From the NCBI GenBank assembly GCA_015067925.1, contig SVLN01000004.1:1-63854 (forward strand): a stretch of DNA of 63,854 nucleotides. The letters run 5' to 3'. The position numbers and the translations under genes were made by a program. The notes below the pieces were generated by a model that was not told where the DNA came from, ran no database searches, and saw only the letters and a list, made by a program, of their open reading frames with translations. Below, in pieces: positions 9,838 through 18,056 of this stretch; position 1 is the first letter of the stretch, and every line of letters begins with the position of its first letter. The DNA comes from Oscillospiraceae bacterium (GTDB lineage Bacteria > Bacillota > Clostridia > Oscillospirales > Oscillospiraceae).

Positions 9838-10296
9838 TTATTCTTTTTTCCGTTTTTCCCGCAGGTCGCGGAAGAAATTCTTTAGCACGGCGGCACATTC
9901 TTCCTCCAGCACGCCGCTCAGGACCTCCGGCTTGTGGTTATAAGGCAGGCTGAACAGATCCACAATCGAGGCGCAGGATCCTGCCTTGGCGTCCTTGGCA
10001 CCGTAGACCACCCGAGGGATCCGGGCGTTGATGATGGCGCCCGCGCACATGGGGCAGGGCTCCAGGGTGACATAGAGGGTGGCCTTCCACAGCCGCCAGC
10101 CGCCCAGAGTACGGCAGGCATCGGCAATGGCCTCAATCTCCGCGTGGGCCAGGGCACTCTTGCCCACTTCCCGGCGGTTGCGGCCGCGGCCCACGATCTC
10201 GCCATCGGATACGATGACGCAGCCCACGGGCACCTCGCCCTCCAGGGCGGCCTGCTCGGCCAATTCCAGCGCCAGGCGCATATACTGCTCGTCCAT
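9838..10296 (-). CDS. tadA: tRNA-specific adenosine deaminase
   Basis: This 152-aa cytidine-deaminase-fold enzyme carries HAEIEAI (zinc His and catalytic Glu) and EPCPMCAGAI (two zinc cysteines), with the C-terminal helix NFFRDLREKRKK typical of TadA. It converts adenosine 34 of tRNA-Arg(ACG) to inosine. The length is normal. The ribosome site is GGGGGTAAG. It ends directly before a strong terminator. Confidence 0.94.
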   Translation of the reverse strand: MDEQYMRLALELAEQAALEGEVPVGCVIVSDGEIVGRGRNRREVGKSALAHAEIEAIADACRTLGGWRLWKATLYVTLEPCPMCAGAIINARIPRVVYGAKDAKAGSCASIVDLFSLPYNHKPEVLSGVLEEECAAVLKNFFRDLREKRKKE

Positions 10297-10341
10297 GCTC
10301 TTACCCCCTTTTGACCATCATAGCAACTCCGGCCCAAAAGG

Positions 10342-10668
10342 TCAAGCACCCACCAGCGCCGCCAGCAGCAGCTGCAGGTCCCGATCCGGCAGGCTGCCGC
10401 CCCGGCTGGAGCGCACCTGCGTGCGCAGGGTGTGCAGAAACGTCGCCGCCGCCTGGGTGTCGGCCTGGGTGTGGGGGATGCCCGTGAGCAGATAGTCGGT
10501 GGAGACTTCAAAGAGACTCGCAAGGGCCACGAGACGGTCTAAAGACGGCTCACGCCGGCCTTGTTCATACATGCCAACCGCGCTGGGGCTGACGCAAATC
10601 GCCCGCGCCAGGGCCTGCTGGCTGAGGCCCCGCTGCCGACGCAGGGCCGCAATTCGGACTCCCAACAT
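10342..10668 (-). CDS. XRE-family repressor of the adjacent small operon
   Basis: This 108-aa protein has an N-terminal Cro/CI-type helix-turn-helix (about residues 5-60: IAALRRQRGLSQQALARAI, then SPSAVGMYEQGRREPSLDRL). A short C-terminal segment rich in Gln and Arg follows, of unknown role. The frame can be extended to 10830, but AAGGAG precedes the ATG at 10668. It is divergent from a three-gene operon at 10814-11416, and the shared gap contains inverted repeats over the operon promoter, so it is probably that operon's repressor. Confidence 0.85.
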   Translation of the reverse strand: MLGVRIAALRRQRGLSQQALARAICVSPSAVGMYEQGRREPSLDRLVALASLFEVSTDYLLTGIPHTQADTQAAATFLHTLRTQVRSSRGGSLPDRDLQLLLAALVGA

Positions 10669-10741
10669 TCTGACCCGCTCCTTTCGAGTACAGAATATCA
10701 CACATCGCGCGCGAAGAATGGAAATTGCTGGAAATTTATAG

Positions 10742-10770
10742 TTGACATCACACGTTTCGTGTAGTACACT
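10742..10770 (+). promoter_or_regulatory. Promoter of the small XRE-controlled operon
   Basis: TTGACA (10742-10747), a 17-base spacer, then TACACT (10765-10770), 44 bases upstream of the first start codon. Confidence 0.8.
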
Positions 10771-10792
10771 TAAATTACCAGATATTGGTAAT
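10750..10792. promoter_or_regulatory. Two inverted repeats, candidate XRE operators
   Basis: ACACG-TTT-CGTGT (10750-10762) lies inside the promoter spacer, and ATTACCA-GATAT-TGGTAAT (10774-10792) covers the expected transcription start. Both are perfect. Their placement would block RNA polymerase, as expected for operators of the divergent XRE protein. The two repeats differ in sequence, so they may bind different proteins. Confidence 0.6.
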
Positions 10793-10813
10793 TCTGTTCG
10801 AGGGAGTTTTTCA

Positions 10814-10981
10814 ATGCACAAATCATACAATCGGCCGGCCGATCCTCAGCAGGCGCCTATTTACTGCTTCTGCAGCCGCTGCGCGCGGGAGGTCTACTCC
10901 CCGGCGGATGGGGTACATCTCGGAAGGCATATGCTCTGCACCGACTGCCTCCGGGCCTTACGCCGGGAGGTGAAACGATGA
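10814..10981 (+). CDS. Small Cys-rich protein, 55 aa
   Basis: This is a 55-residue protein with two CX2C pairs (CSRC at about 20-23 and CTDC at about 42-45), suggesting a single zinc knuckle. The start ATG follows GAGGGAG. The stop overlaps the next gene's ATG (ATGA), which implies translational coupling. It is the first gene of the small operon. I do not recognise the family; a zinc-ribbon nucleic-acid or protein-binding role is only inferred. Confidence 0.75.
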   Translation: MHKSYNRPADPQQAPIYCFCSRCAREVYSPADGVHLGRHMLCTDCLRALRREVKR

Positions 10982-11211
10982 GCCTGAAGGACCTGAGCCC
11001 CGGCTACCGGCAGGCGGCGGAGCTTTTAAAGGTGCGTCTGCGGGAGCTGCGCATCAAAATTCGGCAGCAGACGGACCCAGACGTGTTATGTAAACTTCGG
11101 TACGACTACTTAAGATGTACGCAAATGTACCGGGAATGTAAGGATTTGGCCGACCTAACGGAACATTATTATGAAAGGAGCTATTATCGTGACAAACACT
11201 ATTGCCTGTGA
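10978..11211 (+). CDS. Small helical hypothetical protein, 77 aa
   Basis: This is a basic, Tyr-rich, mostly helical protein (RQAAELLKVRLRELRIKIRQ, ending ERSYYRDKHYCL). It starts within the stop of the preceding gene (ATGA overlap), and its end overlaps the next coding region. No family is recognised. The tight overlaps show it belongs to the three-gene unit. Confidence 0.7.
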   Translation: MSLKDLSPGYRQAAELLKVRLRELRIKIRQQTDPDVLCKLRYDYLRCTQMYRECKDLADLTEHYYERSYYRDKHYCL

Positions 11212-11416
11212 GTTTGATCGGGAACTGCAATTGCGGCGGACCATGCACGTTCTGCAGAACGCTCTGACCGAAACCCAACGCGCCACCCTGCTGGCCCACT
11301 ACTTCGAGAACAAGCCCATCTGTCAGATCGCCCGGGAGCGCGGCGTGAATCGTGCCAGTGTGTGGCGCTGCCTGAAGCGGGCCGAGGCACGGATGCGATT
11401 ATACCTGAATTACTAA
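11189..11416 (+). CDS. Sigma-70 region 4-like helix-turn-helix protein, 75 aa
   Basis: This 75-residue protein resembles only the DNA-binding region 4 of a sigma factor: LTETQRATLLAHYFENKPICQIARERG, then VNRASVWRCLKRAEARM, a typical RpoE/LuxR-like HTH. It lacks region 2, so it cannot be a full sigma factor. It may be a YlxM-like or phage-type regulator. A GTG start at 11189 follows GAAAGGAG by eight bases and is preferred to the ATG at 11171, which lies just before that ribosome site. It is the last gene of the XRE-linked operon. Confidence 0.78.
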   Translation: MTNTIACEFDRELQLRRTMHVLQNALTETQRATLLAHYFENKPICQIARERGVNRASVWRCLKRAEARMRLYLNY

Positions 11417-11532
11417 GACAAAAAACGGCCCGGGCAGAACCCGAGCCAATGTATCCAAAATATCGAACATCTTTTCCTTCTTCTGCATCGCTGCAGCCAT
11501 GCTGCCGCGGTGATTTTTTTGCCCAAAAACGC

Positions 11533-11567
11533 AAAAAAGAGCCGTTGGTTCAAACCAACGGCTCTTT
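11533..11567 (-). terminator. Intrinsic terminator
   Basis: A 15-bp stem (11536-11550 and 11553-11567, core GAGCCGTTGG) is followed on the minus strand by T6. It ends the small membrane protein gene and shields the small operon on the other side. Confidence 0.88.
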
Positions 11568-11577
11568 CGCTATGCTC

Positions 11578-11817
11578 TTACAGAATGCCCACAAAACGCA
11601 GGATGCAGATCACGATGCCTGCCACGGAGTAGATCTCCAACAGGGCACCCACCAGGCCGAAGATCAGGCCGATGAGGGGAATGGCAGCCAGCAGACCGAT
11701 CAGCCAGCCCACGACGGCGCAGATGACCACAAAGATAATCAGCTGCACAACCAGGGAGACGACATTGCCCTTCTCGACTTTGAAGGGAGTCGGCCAGAAT
11801 GTACGCAGGAAATTCAT
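11578..11817 (-). CDS. Small hydrophobic membrane protein, 79 aa
   Basis: This 79-aa protein has two or three membrane segments covering about residues 20-75 (VVSLVVQLIIFVVICAVVGWL, shown in part, and IPLIGLIFGLVGALLEIYSV), a glycine-rich pattern. It lies 41 bases downstream of the VanW gene on the same strand with a good ribosome site (GAGGAGGAAC). It may be co-transcribed with it. The family is not recognised. Confidence 0.8.
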   Translation of the reverse strand: MNFLRTFWPTPFKVEKGNVVSLVVQLIIFVVICAVVGWLIGLLAAIPLIGLIFGLVGALLEIYSVAGIVICILRFVGIL

Positions 11818-11858
11818 ATTGGGTTCCTCCTCTTATCTTCTCTCTATCACGGGGCAGC

Positions 11859-13679
11859 TTAGCCCATGGGCCAGGTGCTGCCGCCGATGCTCACGCCGCC
11901 ATAGTTCGGATCCTGGGTCTCGTCCTGGTTCGGATCGCCGGTGGGATTGTTGGGATCGCCGGTGGGATTGTTGGGGTCAGCGTTGGGGTCTGCCCAGGGC
12001 AGGTCCCAGTCGGGATCGACCTCCGGCTCCTGATCGGGCTGGGGATCCATCAGCTCCACCTTGTGCTTCTGATCGCGCTTGTAGTAGTAGCTGGTGTCTT
12101 CCTTCTCGGTAGAAACCAGGCTGCCGTCGGCATTGTAGACGTTGCGGTAGGTGATATAGTAGTAACCTGTGTAGGCGTCCTCCACCTTTTCCACAGATCG
12201 GTAGTACAGGCCGTCTTCCTTGTTCTGGTAGACATCCTCACCGTAATCCGGAGCCTTGACCAGCTCATTGCCATCCTCGTCGACGACCTTCCAGTCGGTG
12301 GTGGAGAGCTTCTCTGCAGTGACCTTGACGTAGGTGTCATCGGTCTTGGTGCCCACCAGCTTGACCTTGACGCAGTTGTCTTCCAGCTTTACATCCACGC
12401 GGATGGGATATTCCGTGCTGTTGCGGAACTGATAGTCCAGCTGACCCCAGTAGATGGTGGCATCGCAGCCGGCGGGCACATAGGTAACGAAGTACATGTG
12501 CTCGGTGCGCTCCACGATCTCCAGGTTGGCAAGCAGGGTGGTGTAGTAGATGGCGCTGGCCACCTGGCAGACACCGCCGCCGGTCTCGCCCACAGAGGCG
12601 CCGTTGACGTAGACGGTGGCTTCCTTATAACCCTTTTCGGGAGTACGCTCGCCGACGATCTTATTGAAGGAGAACACTTCGCCGGGCATGATGACCACGC
12701 CGTCGATCTCGGCGCTGGCCAGACGCAGGTTATCGGTGCGGTTGGGGTTCCAGACGTAGGGGCTGTCGTAGGAGGCCAGCACGTCGCGGAAGTAGATCTC
12801 ACGCAGGTGTGCCTCAGTAACCTCGGGTACGATGGTCTTCAGCTCCACATCGAACTGCTCGCCCTCCTTGGCCAGTACCAGGCGCTGCTGGGCAGCAGCC
12901 AGATCAAAGCCGTAGCCATTGAGTTCGGGCACGATCTCGCCGGTCTCAGGATCCAGATAGGCATCGGCAGCGCTCTTGCCGATCTTGTCATAAATGGCCT
13001 GCAAATCCACATAATCCGGAGCGGTCATGTTGTAATCAAACTCGATGGGCTCCAGATTGCCGTCCAGGTAGGCCTGGTAGACCTTCTCGTACAGGGCGGT
13101 GACATCCAGGCTTCTGCCGGAGGTGCCCACGGTAATCGCCAGCAGGTTCTCTTCCACCCGCAGATCCAGCTTGGTCTGCACAGGCTCGGTCTTGAGCTCA
13201 GCGGCCAGCTTTTCGATCTGGGCACGCACAGCGGCAGCATCGAGCTGCATATCGGCGGTGATGTCGATCTTGTGCTCTTCCTCCTCGGCCTTGCGCAGGG
13301 CGGAGGCCTGGCTGAGCAAGCTGCCGGAGCGGCCGTAGCGCCAGGCTTCATCAATGGCGGAGGAGATGTTCAGGGTGACCTTGGTGACCTCGGGCGGGAA
13401 CTCCACCAGACGGTCCGGCAGCTGAACGGAAAGCGCATTGGTGGCGTAGCTGCTTTCCACAGCCTCGCGCACGGCTTCTTCCGCCTGCATTTTGCTCATG
13501 CCGCCCACATTCACACCGGCAACGATGACGTTGGGATAGATGGTGTTCTGGTTCATGGCGGGGGCAACATAGATATATAGGCCCACTGCCAGCGCCACGA
13601 CGACCGCCACGGCGATGATGGCAGGCAACAGTTTGTTCTTACGCTTGCGGCGACGGCCGCGGGATGCCTGATTGCTCAT
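11859..13679 (-). CDS. VanW family cell-envelope protein with Asp/Pro-rich tail
   Basis: This is a 606-aa exported protein. It has a basic N-terminus and a membrane anchor (LLPAIIAVAVVVALAVGLYI), then a peptidoglycan-binding-type domain (about 50-290) containing VIVAGVNVGGMSKMQAEEA. The VanW domain (about 300-430) has PGEVFSFNKIVGERTPEKGY and ETGGGVCQVASAIYYTTLL. A beta-rich region (about 440-550) and a low-complexity Asp/Pro/Asn tail with DPNNPTG repeated complete it. VanW proteins are common in Clostridia and linked to glycopeptide-resistance clusters, but no van genes are nearby, so a general cell-wall role is more likely. The ribosome site is AAGGAG. Confidence 0.92.
   Translation of the reverse strand: MSNQASRGRRRKRKNKLLPAIIAVAVVVALAVGLYIYVAPAMNQNTIYPNVIVAGVNVGGMSKMQAEEAVREAVESSYATNALSVQLPDRLVEFPPEVTKVTLNISSAIDEAWRYGRSGSLLSQASALRKAEEEEHKIDITADMQLDAAAVRAQIEKLAAELKTEPVQTKLDLRVEENLLAITVGTSGRSLDVTALYEKVYQAYLDGNLEPIEFDYNMTAPDYVDLQAIYDKIGKSAADAYLDPETGEIVPELNGYGFDLAAAQQRLVLAKEGEQFDVELKTIVPEVTEAHLREIYFRDVLASYDSPYVWNPNRTDNLRLASAEIDGVVIMPGEVFSFNKIVGERTPEKGYKEATVYVNGASVGETGGGVCQVASAIYYTTLLANLEIVERTEHMYFVTYVPAGCDATIYWGQLDYQFRNSTEYPIRVDVKLEDNCVKVKLVGTKTDDTYVKVTAEKLSTTDWKVVDEDGNELVKAPDYGEDVYQNKEDGLYYRSVEKVEDAYTGYYYITYRNVYNADGSLVSTEKEDTSYYYKRDQKHKVELMDPQPDQEPEVDPDWDLPWADPNADPNNPTGDPNNPTGDPNQDETQDPNYGGVSIGGSTWPMG
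11932..11973 (-). repeat. 21-bp tandem repeat inside the VanW gene
   Basis: Two exact adjacent copies of a 21-bp unit (11932-11952 and 11953-11973) are followed by a decayed partial copy. Each encodes DPNNPTG in the C-terminal tail. Such in-frame units can change number by slippage. Confidence 0.9.
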
Positions 13680-13742
13680 GGAAACACTCCTTCATATTTG
13701 CAAGGCGGTAAGGCCGCCTGTTTCCCCTTTGATTCTATGCCC

Positions 13743-13770
13743 ATTATAGCGATTTTTCGCCAGAAAGCAA
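13743..13770 (-). promoter_or_regulatory. Promoter of the VanW gene
   Basis: On the minus strand TTGCTT (13765-13770), a 16-base spacer and TATAAT (13743-13748), about 65 bases upstream of the VanW start. Confidence 0.75.
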
Positions 13771-13791
13771 CGACAAATCGTTACATACACA

Positions 13792-16700
13792 TTACATTTT
13801 GGTATCGTTTTGGGCGTTGACGCTAAGATTATACAACTTGTTTACAAAAACTTTGCAAAGCCGCAAGGGATCCTCGCCCTTGGTCATGCGAAGAGTCAGC
13901 GACGGCTGGCTTCCGGCGGAAAACAGCACCCGGCCCTTGAGGCTTTCCTCGGCGCAGATGGCGGAGACCGCCTGCAGATCCAGCTTCGACAGGGTGAAGA
14001 GAATGGTGCTGCTCTTCTGGCTGATTTCCTTGATGTGCACCCTCGACGCCTCGGCACGCAAAAGGGCGATGGCGATAAGGTTCATCACGCCGCGGGGCGG
14101 CTCACCGTAGCGGTCGACGATCTCATCGAGAAGATCCTCGGAGTCCTCCTCGGTGCGCACGGCGGCCATGCGGCGGTACAGATCCATGCGCTGTTCGCCG
14201 GAGTCGATATAGTCCTTGGGGATGGCGGCAGTGACGTTGAGATCCGCCACGCAGTCCGGCTCCTCGGGACGCTTCTCGCCCCGCTCCTCCAGAACGGCTT
14301 CTTCCAGCAGTTTCAGGTACAGATCGTAGCCCACGCTCATCATGTGGCCGGACTGCTCGGCACCTAAGAGGTTGCCCGCGCCGCGGATCTCCAGGTCGCG
14401 CATGGCGATCTTGAAACCGGAGCCGAACTCGGCAAATTCCCGGATGGCGTTCAGGCGCTTTTCCGCGATCTCAGAGAGCACCTTGCCCTGACGGAAGGTC
14501 AGGTAGGCAAAGGCGTGGCGGGAGGAACGGCCTACACGGCCGCGCAGCTGGTGCAGCTGGGCCAGACCCAGACGGTCGGCATCTTCGATGATGAGGGTGT
14601 TGACGTTGGGGATGTCGATGCCCGTTTCGATGATGGTGGTACACACTAAGATGCGCAGATCTCCGTCCGCCATGCGCTGCATGATATCGCCCAGCTGTTC
14701 CTCGTTCATCTTGCCGTGGGCCACGGCGATTTCCTCCACGCCGGTACGCTCGCGGATACGGGCGGCGCAGCGCTCGATAGACTCCACCCGGTTGTGCAGC
14801 CAGTAGACCTGGCCGCCGCGCTCAATCTCCCGGCGGATGGCGTCGGTGAGGATGGCTTCCTCGTGCTCCAGCACAAAGGTCTGCACCGGGTAGCGCCCGC
14901 CGGGAGCCTGCTCGATGGTGGACATGTCGCGGATGCCCGACAGGGCCATGTTCAGGGTGCGGGGAATGGGAGTTGCTGACAATGTTAAGACGTCCACGCC
15001 CTGGGAAAGTTCCTTTAATCTTTCCTTGTGGCTCACGCCGAAGCGCTGTTCTTCGTCCACAATGAGAAGTCCCAGGTCTTTGAACTTGATGTTCTTCTGC
15101 AGCAGCTTGTGGGTGCCCACGATGATATCGCAGGAGCCCAGTTCCAACTCCCGCAGAGTGGCCTTCTGCTGCTGGGCCGAACGGAAGCGGGAGAGTACGC
15201 CGATTTTCACGGGATAGCCGCCAAAGCGGCGTACGCAGGTGGAATAATGCTGCTGCGCCAGAACGGTGGTGGGAACCAGAATGGCCACTTGCTTGCCATC
15301 CATGATGCACTTCATGGCAGCGCGCAGGGCGACCTCCGTCTTGCCGAAGCCCACGTCGCCGCAGAGCAGGCGATCCATGGGCACGGGACGCTCCATGTCC
15401 TCCTTGATGTCGGCGATGGCCCGCAGCTGATCGTCCGTTTCGGCGTACTCGAAGGCGTCCTCGAACTCCTGCTGCCAGGGCGTATCGGCGCAGAAGGCGT
15501 AGCCGGGCCGTCTGGCGCGCTCGGCATAGAGCTGAATGAGGCCTGCCGCCAGATCCTTGGCGGCGGACTTGGCCTTGGCCTTGGTCTTGGCCCAGGTGTC
15601 GCCGCCCAGTTTATTCAATCGCACCGGAGCATCCTCGCCGCCGCCGATGTACTTGCTGATGAGGTCCAGCTGAGTGGCGGGCACGTAGAGGGTATCGGTG
15701 CCGGAATAGGAGATTTTCATATAGTCCTTCACGACGCCGTCCATCTTCATCTGTTCGATGCCGATGTAGCGGCCGATGCCGTGATATTCATGCACCACCA
15801 GGTCGCCCGGGGACAGGTCCGTAAAGGACTGCAGCTTCTGGCGGTTGGAAGCGCCCTCCTTCTTCTGGCGGCGCACGGTGCGACGTTCGGTGGGTGCGTT
15901 GAGCTGGCCCTCGGTGAGCACCGCAAGGCGCAGGGCGGGATACTCCATGCCCGCGGTGACGGACCCTTCCGTGAGCAGGATCTGTCCCTCGGCGGGCAGT
16001 TTTTCCGCTGGGAAGGCCAGCATGGCAGAGGCACCCTTGTCGTGCAGCAGCTCCTGCAGGATCTCGCCCCGGCGGCGGTTGCCGCAGAGCACCAGGGTGC
16101 GGAATTCGTTTTTCTGATAATAGGAAAGGTCCTGCACCGCCGTGTCCAGGCTGCCGCCGTAGCTGGGCAGTTGCTTGGCGGTGATGGACAGAAGCGTACT
16201 CGGCTGCAGCGACTCCGGGAAGGCGGAGGACAGGAAGCTGTCAAACATGCTGCAGGGATGCGCGGCAACGCGCTGGCAGAAATCCTCCCAGGAAACGGAG
16301 TAGTCGCACAGCTCACCCGCCACGCTTCCGTTCTCCAATAGACTGTCCAGCATGAGTCCCAGGGCCTCCTCATGGGCCTTGGCGGCGCGCTGCAGGGCGC
16401 CGTGGTCGAACAGAAGCACGGCGGTCTCGGCGCTTAAGTAGTCCAGCGCCGTGGATAGTTCAGGGTAAATCAGGGACATATAGCGGTCACAGGCCGGGAA
16501 CGGCAGGCCGTTTTCCAGCTTTTCCGCGTCCCGCTCCAACGTTTTGATCAGCGCCTCGTTGGGGTTGCGGCGGCGGCGCTGCCGGGCAGACAGGGCCCGC
16601 AGATCGGCGATCAGACCGGCGGTTCCCTCTGGGTGCAGCTGCGACTGGCTCTCAGCCACGGGCAGGATGACTGCCTCGTCGCAGTTCTCCTGGCGGCGCT

Positions 16701-17328
16701 GGCTGGAGACATCGAAAAAGCCCATGGTGTCCACCTCGTCGCCGAAGAACTCGGCGCGCACCGGGTGGGGATAGGCCGGGGAAAACACGTCCAGAATGCC
16801 GCCGCGCAGGGAGTACTGGCCCACGCCTTCCACCATGGCGCAGCGGGTATAGCCCGCGCCGGTGAGGCGGTCGCACAGCTGAGCCAGGTCGTACACGCCG
16901 CCGATCTTCAGGCTGACGGCGGCGGAATACAGGGCCTCGCGGGGCATGGTGCGCAGGCTCAGGGCCTCCAGGGAGGCCACCAGCACAGGGATCTCTCCCC
17001 TGCCCAGGCGGTAGAGGGTGTGCAGGCGCTGCTGCTCCCAGCCGCGGGATACCACGTTGGCATCATACAGGGTCAGTTCGCGGGTGGGCAGGCTGGCAGG
17101 GGCCTTGCCCAGAAAGGCCGTCAGCTCCCGCACGGTGCGGGTGGCGGACAGTTCATCCTGACAGACGATGAGCAGAGGCCGTCCCAGCTCCTCGCACAGA
17201 CCAGCGGCAAAGTGCAGACGGTGGATCTGGCCCAGGCCGGAGATCGCCGACACCCGACCCTCATCCAGCGCGCGGCGCACGGATGCGTATTCCGGGATCA
17301 GATGCAGAATATCAGACAGCAGTTTCAC
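13792..17328 (-). CDS. mfd: Transcription-repair coupling factor Mfd
   Basis: This 1178-aa helicase has the full Mfd layout: an N-terminal UvrB-like module, the RNA polymerase-interacting domain, then the RecG-like translocase with LLCGDVGFGKTEVALRAA (Walker A), LLIVDEEQRFGV (Walker B/DEEQ), LSATPIPRTL, and the TRG region near TTIIETGIDIPN. A C-terminal autoinhibitory domain follows. It removes stalled RNA polymerase and recruits UvrA. The frame extends to 17385, but the GTG at 17328 follows AAAGGAGGT and is preferred. It lies downstream of prs-pth, a common Bacillota arrangement. Confidence 0.96.
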   Translation of the reverse strand: MKLLSDILHLIPEYASVRRALDEGRVSAISGLGQIHRLHFAAGLCEELGRPLLIVCQDELSATRTVRELTAFLGKAPASLPTRELTLYDANVVSRGWEQQRLHTLYRLGRGEIPVLVASLEALSLRTMPREALYSAAVSLKIGGVYDLAQLCDRLTGAGYTRCAMVEGVGQYSLRGGILDVFSPAYPHPVRAEFFGDEVDTMGFFDVSSQRRQENCDEAVILPVAESQSQLHPEGTAGLIADLRALSARQRRRRNPNEALIKTLERDAEKLENGLPFPACDRYMSLIYPELSTALDYLSAETAVLLFDHGALQRAAKAHEEALGLMLDSLLENGSVAGELCDYSVSWEDFCQRVAAHPCSMFDSFLSSAFPESLQPSTLLSITAKQLPSYGGSLDTAVQDLSYYQKNEFRTLVLCGNRRRGEILQELLHDKGASAMLAFPAEKLPAEGQILLTEGSVTAGMEYPALRLAVLTEGQLNAPTERRTVRRQKKEGASNRQKLQSFTDLSPGDLVVHEYHGIGRYIGIEQMKMDGVVKDYMKISYSGTDTLYVPATQLDLISKYIGGGEDAPVRLNKLGGDTWAKTKAKAKSAAKDLAAGLIQLYAERARRPGYAFCADTPWQQEFEDAFEYAETDDQLRAIADIKEDMERPVPMDRLLCGDVGFGKTEVALRAAMKCIMDGKQVAILVPTTVLAQQHYSTCVRRFGGYPVKIGVLSRFRSAQQQKATLRELELGSCDIIVGTHKLLQKNIKFKDLGLLIVDEEQRFGVSHKERLKELSQGVDVLTLSATPIPRTLNMALSGIRDMSTIEQAPGGRYPVQTFVLEHEEAILTDAIRREIERGGQVYWLHNRVESIERCAARIRERTGVEEIAVAHGKMNEEQLGDIMQRMADGDLRILVCTTIIETGIDIPNVNTLIIEDADRLGLAQLHQLRGRVGRSSRHAFAYLTFRQGKVLSEIAEKRLNAIREFAEFGSGFKIAMRDLEIRGAGNLLGAEQSGHMMSVGYDLYLKLLEEAVLEERGEKRPEEPDCVADLNVTAAIPKDYIDSGEQRMDLYRRMAAVRTEEDSEDLLDEIVDRYGEPPRGVMNLIAIALLRAEASRVHIKEISQKSSTILFTLSKLDLQAVSAICAEESLKGRVLFSAGSQPSLTLRMTKGEDPLRLCKVFVNKLYNLSVNAQNDTKM

Positions 17329-17465
17329 GGGGCGACCTCCTTTAAAATCACGATTTTCGCGCAGCACGAAAGGCGGAAAAGGCAAACCGAGGGCCCTTTC
17401 CGTCAGGATTGTTGACGGGAAGAGGCGCTGCCCCTTCCCGTCCGTTCATTACAGTATACGCTTAT

Positions 17466-18056
17466 TTAGCGGCCGTTATAACGGTTGGCCGCTTCGGTGA
17501 CGCCCTTTTCGATCAGGGCCTCCACCGCGCCGCAGGCGTTTTCCACCGCGGTTTCGATCTTCTTCCGATCCTCGGAAGAGAACTTGCCCAGCACCCAGTC
17601 GGCCAGGTCATAATCCGGATGGGGCCGCTCGCCCACGCCGATTTTGACCCGGGGGAAGGCCTGGCTCCCCAGCTCGGAGATGATGGACTTGATGCCGTTG
17701 TGGCCGCCGGCGGAGCCGTCCGCGCGCACGCGGATGCGTCCCGGTGCCAGGGAAACGTCATCAAAGATCACCAGAACCTTTTCCGGCTCGATGGCGTAAT
17801 AGCGCGCCGCCTGGCGCACCGCCTGCCCGGAGAGGTTCATAAAGGTGGTGGGCTTCATCAGCAGTACCGTCTTGCCGCCGATGGCGGCGGTGGCTGTGTA
17901 AGCGGAATATTTGACCCGATCGATCTTCACGCCCAGTTTCTCCGCCAGGCGGTCGATGGCCACAAAGCCCACATTGTGGCGGGTGTTGGTATAGGCCGGC
18001 CCGGGATTGCCCAGGCCGACGATGATCCATTCCGGTTTGGTTCTGCGAAAAAACAT
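17466..18056 (-). CDS. pth: Peptidyl-tRNA hydrolase
   Basis: This 196-aa enzyme has the Pth signature WIIVGLGNPGPAYTNTRHNVGF, shown in part as GLGNPGPAYTNTRHNVGF (catalytic His in TRHN), plus KPTTFMNLSG and DDVSLAPGRIRVR followed by GGHNGIKSI. It frees tRNA from prematurely released peptidyl-tRNA. Its ATG overlaps the TGA of prs by one base, so translation is coupled. A 137-base gap with an internal hairpin (17414-17442) but no T-run separates it from mfd. Confidence 0.95.
   Translation of the reverse strand: MFFRRTKPEWIIVGLGNPGPAYTNTRHNVGFVAIDRLAEKLGVKIDRVKYSAYTATAAIGGKTVLLMKPTTFMNLSGQAVRQAARYYAIEPEKVLVIFDDVSLAPGRIRVRADGSAGGHNGIKSIISELGSQAFPRVKIGVGERPHPDYDLADWVLGKFSSEDRKKIETAVENACGAVEALIEKGVTEAANRYNGR

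Noticed and set aside
11421-11447. GGCCCGGG/CCCGAGCC hairpin after the small XRE operon as a terminator
   Set aside because: The stem has a mismatch and no T-run follows on the plus strand; T residues lie only on the minus side, where no gene ends.
11799-13580. 593-codon plus-strand frame opposite the VanW gene
   Set aside because: It is an antisense shadow of a well-supported gene, has no ribosome site, and gives a low-complexity Val/Gly/His/Ile-rich product.
11859-13679. VanW gene as part of a vancomycin-resistance cluster
   Set aside because: No vanR/S/H/A/X genes are nearby, and VanW-domain proteins are common wall proteins in Clostridia.
17414-17442. GACGGGAA/TTCCCGTC hairpin between pth and mfd as a terminator
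   Set aside because: No T-run follows on the minus strand, so transcription probably continues into mfd.
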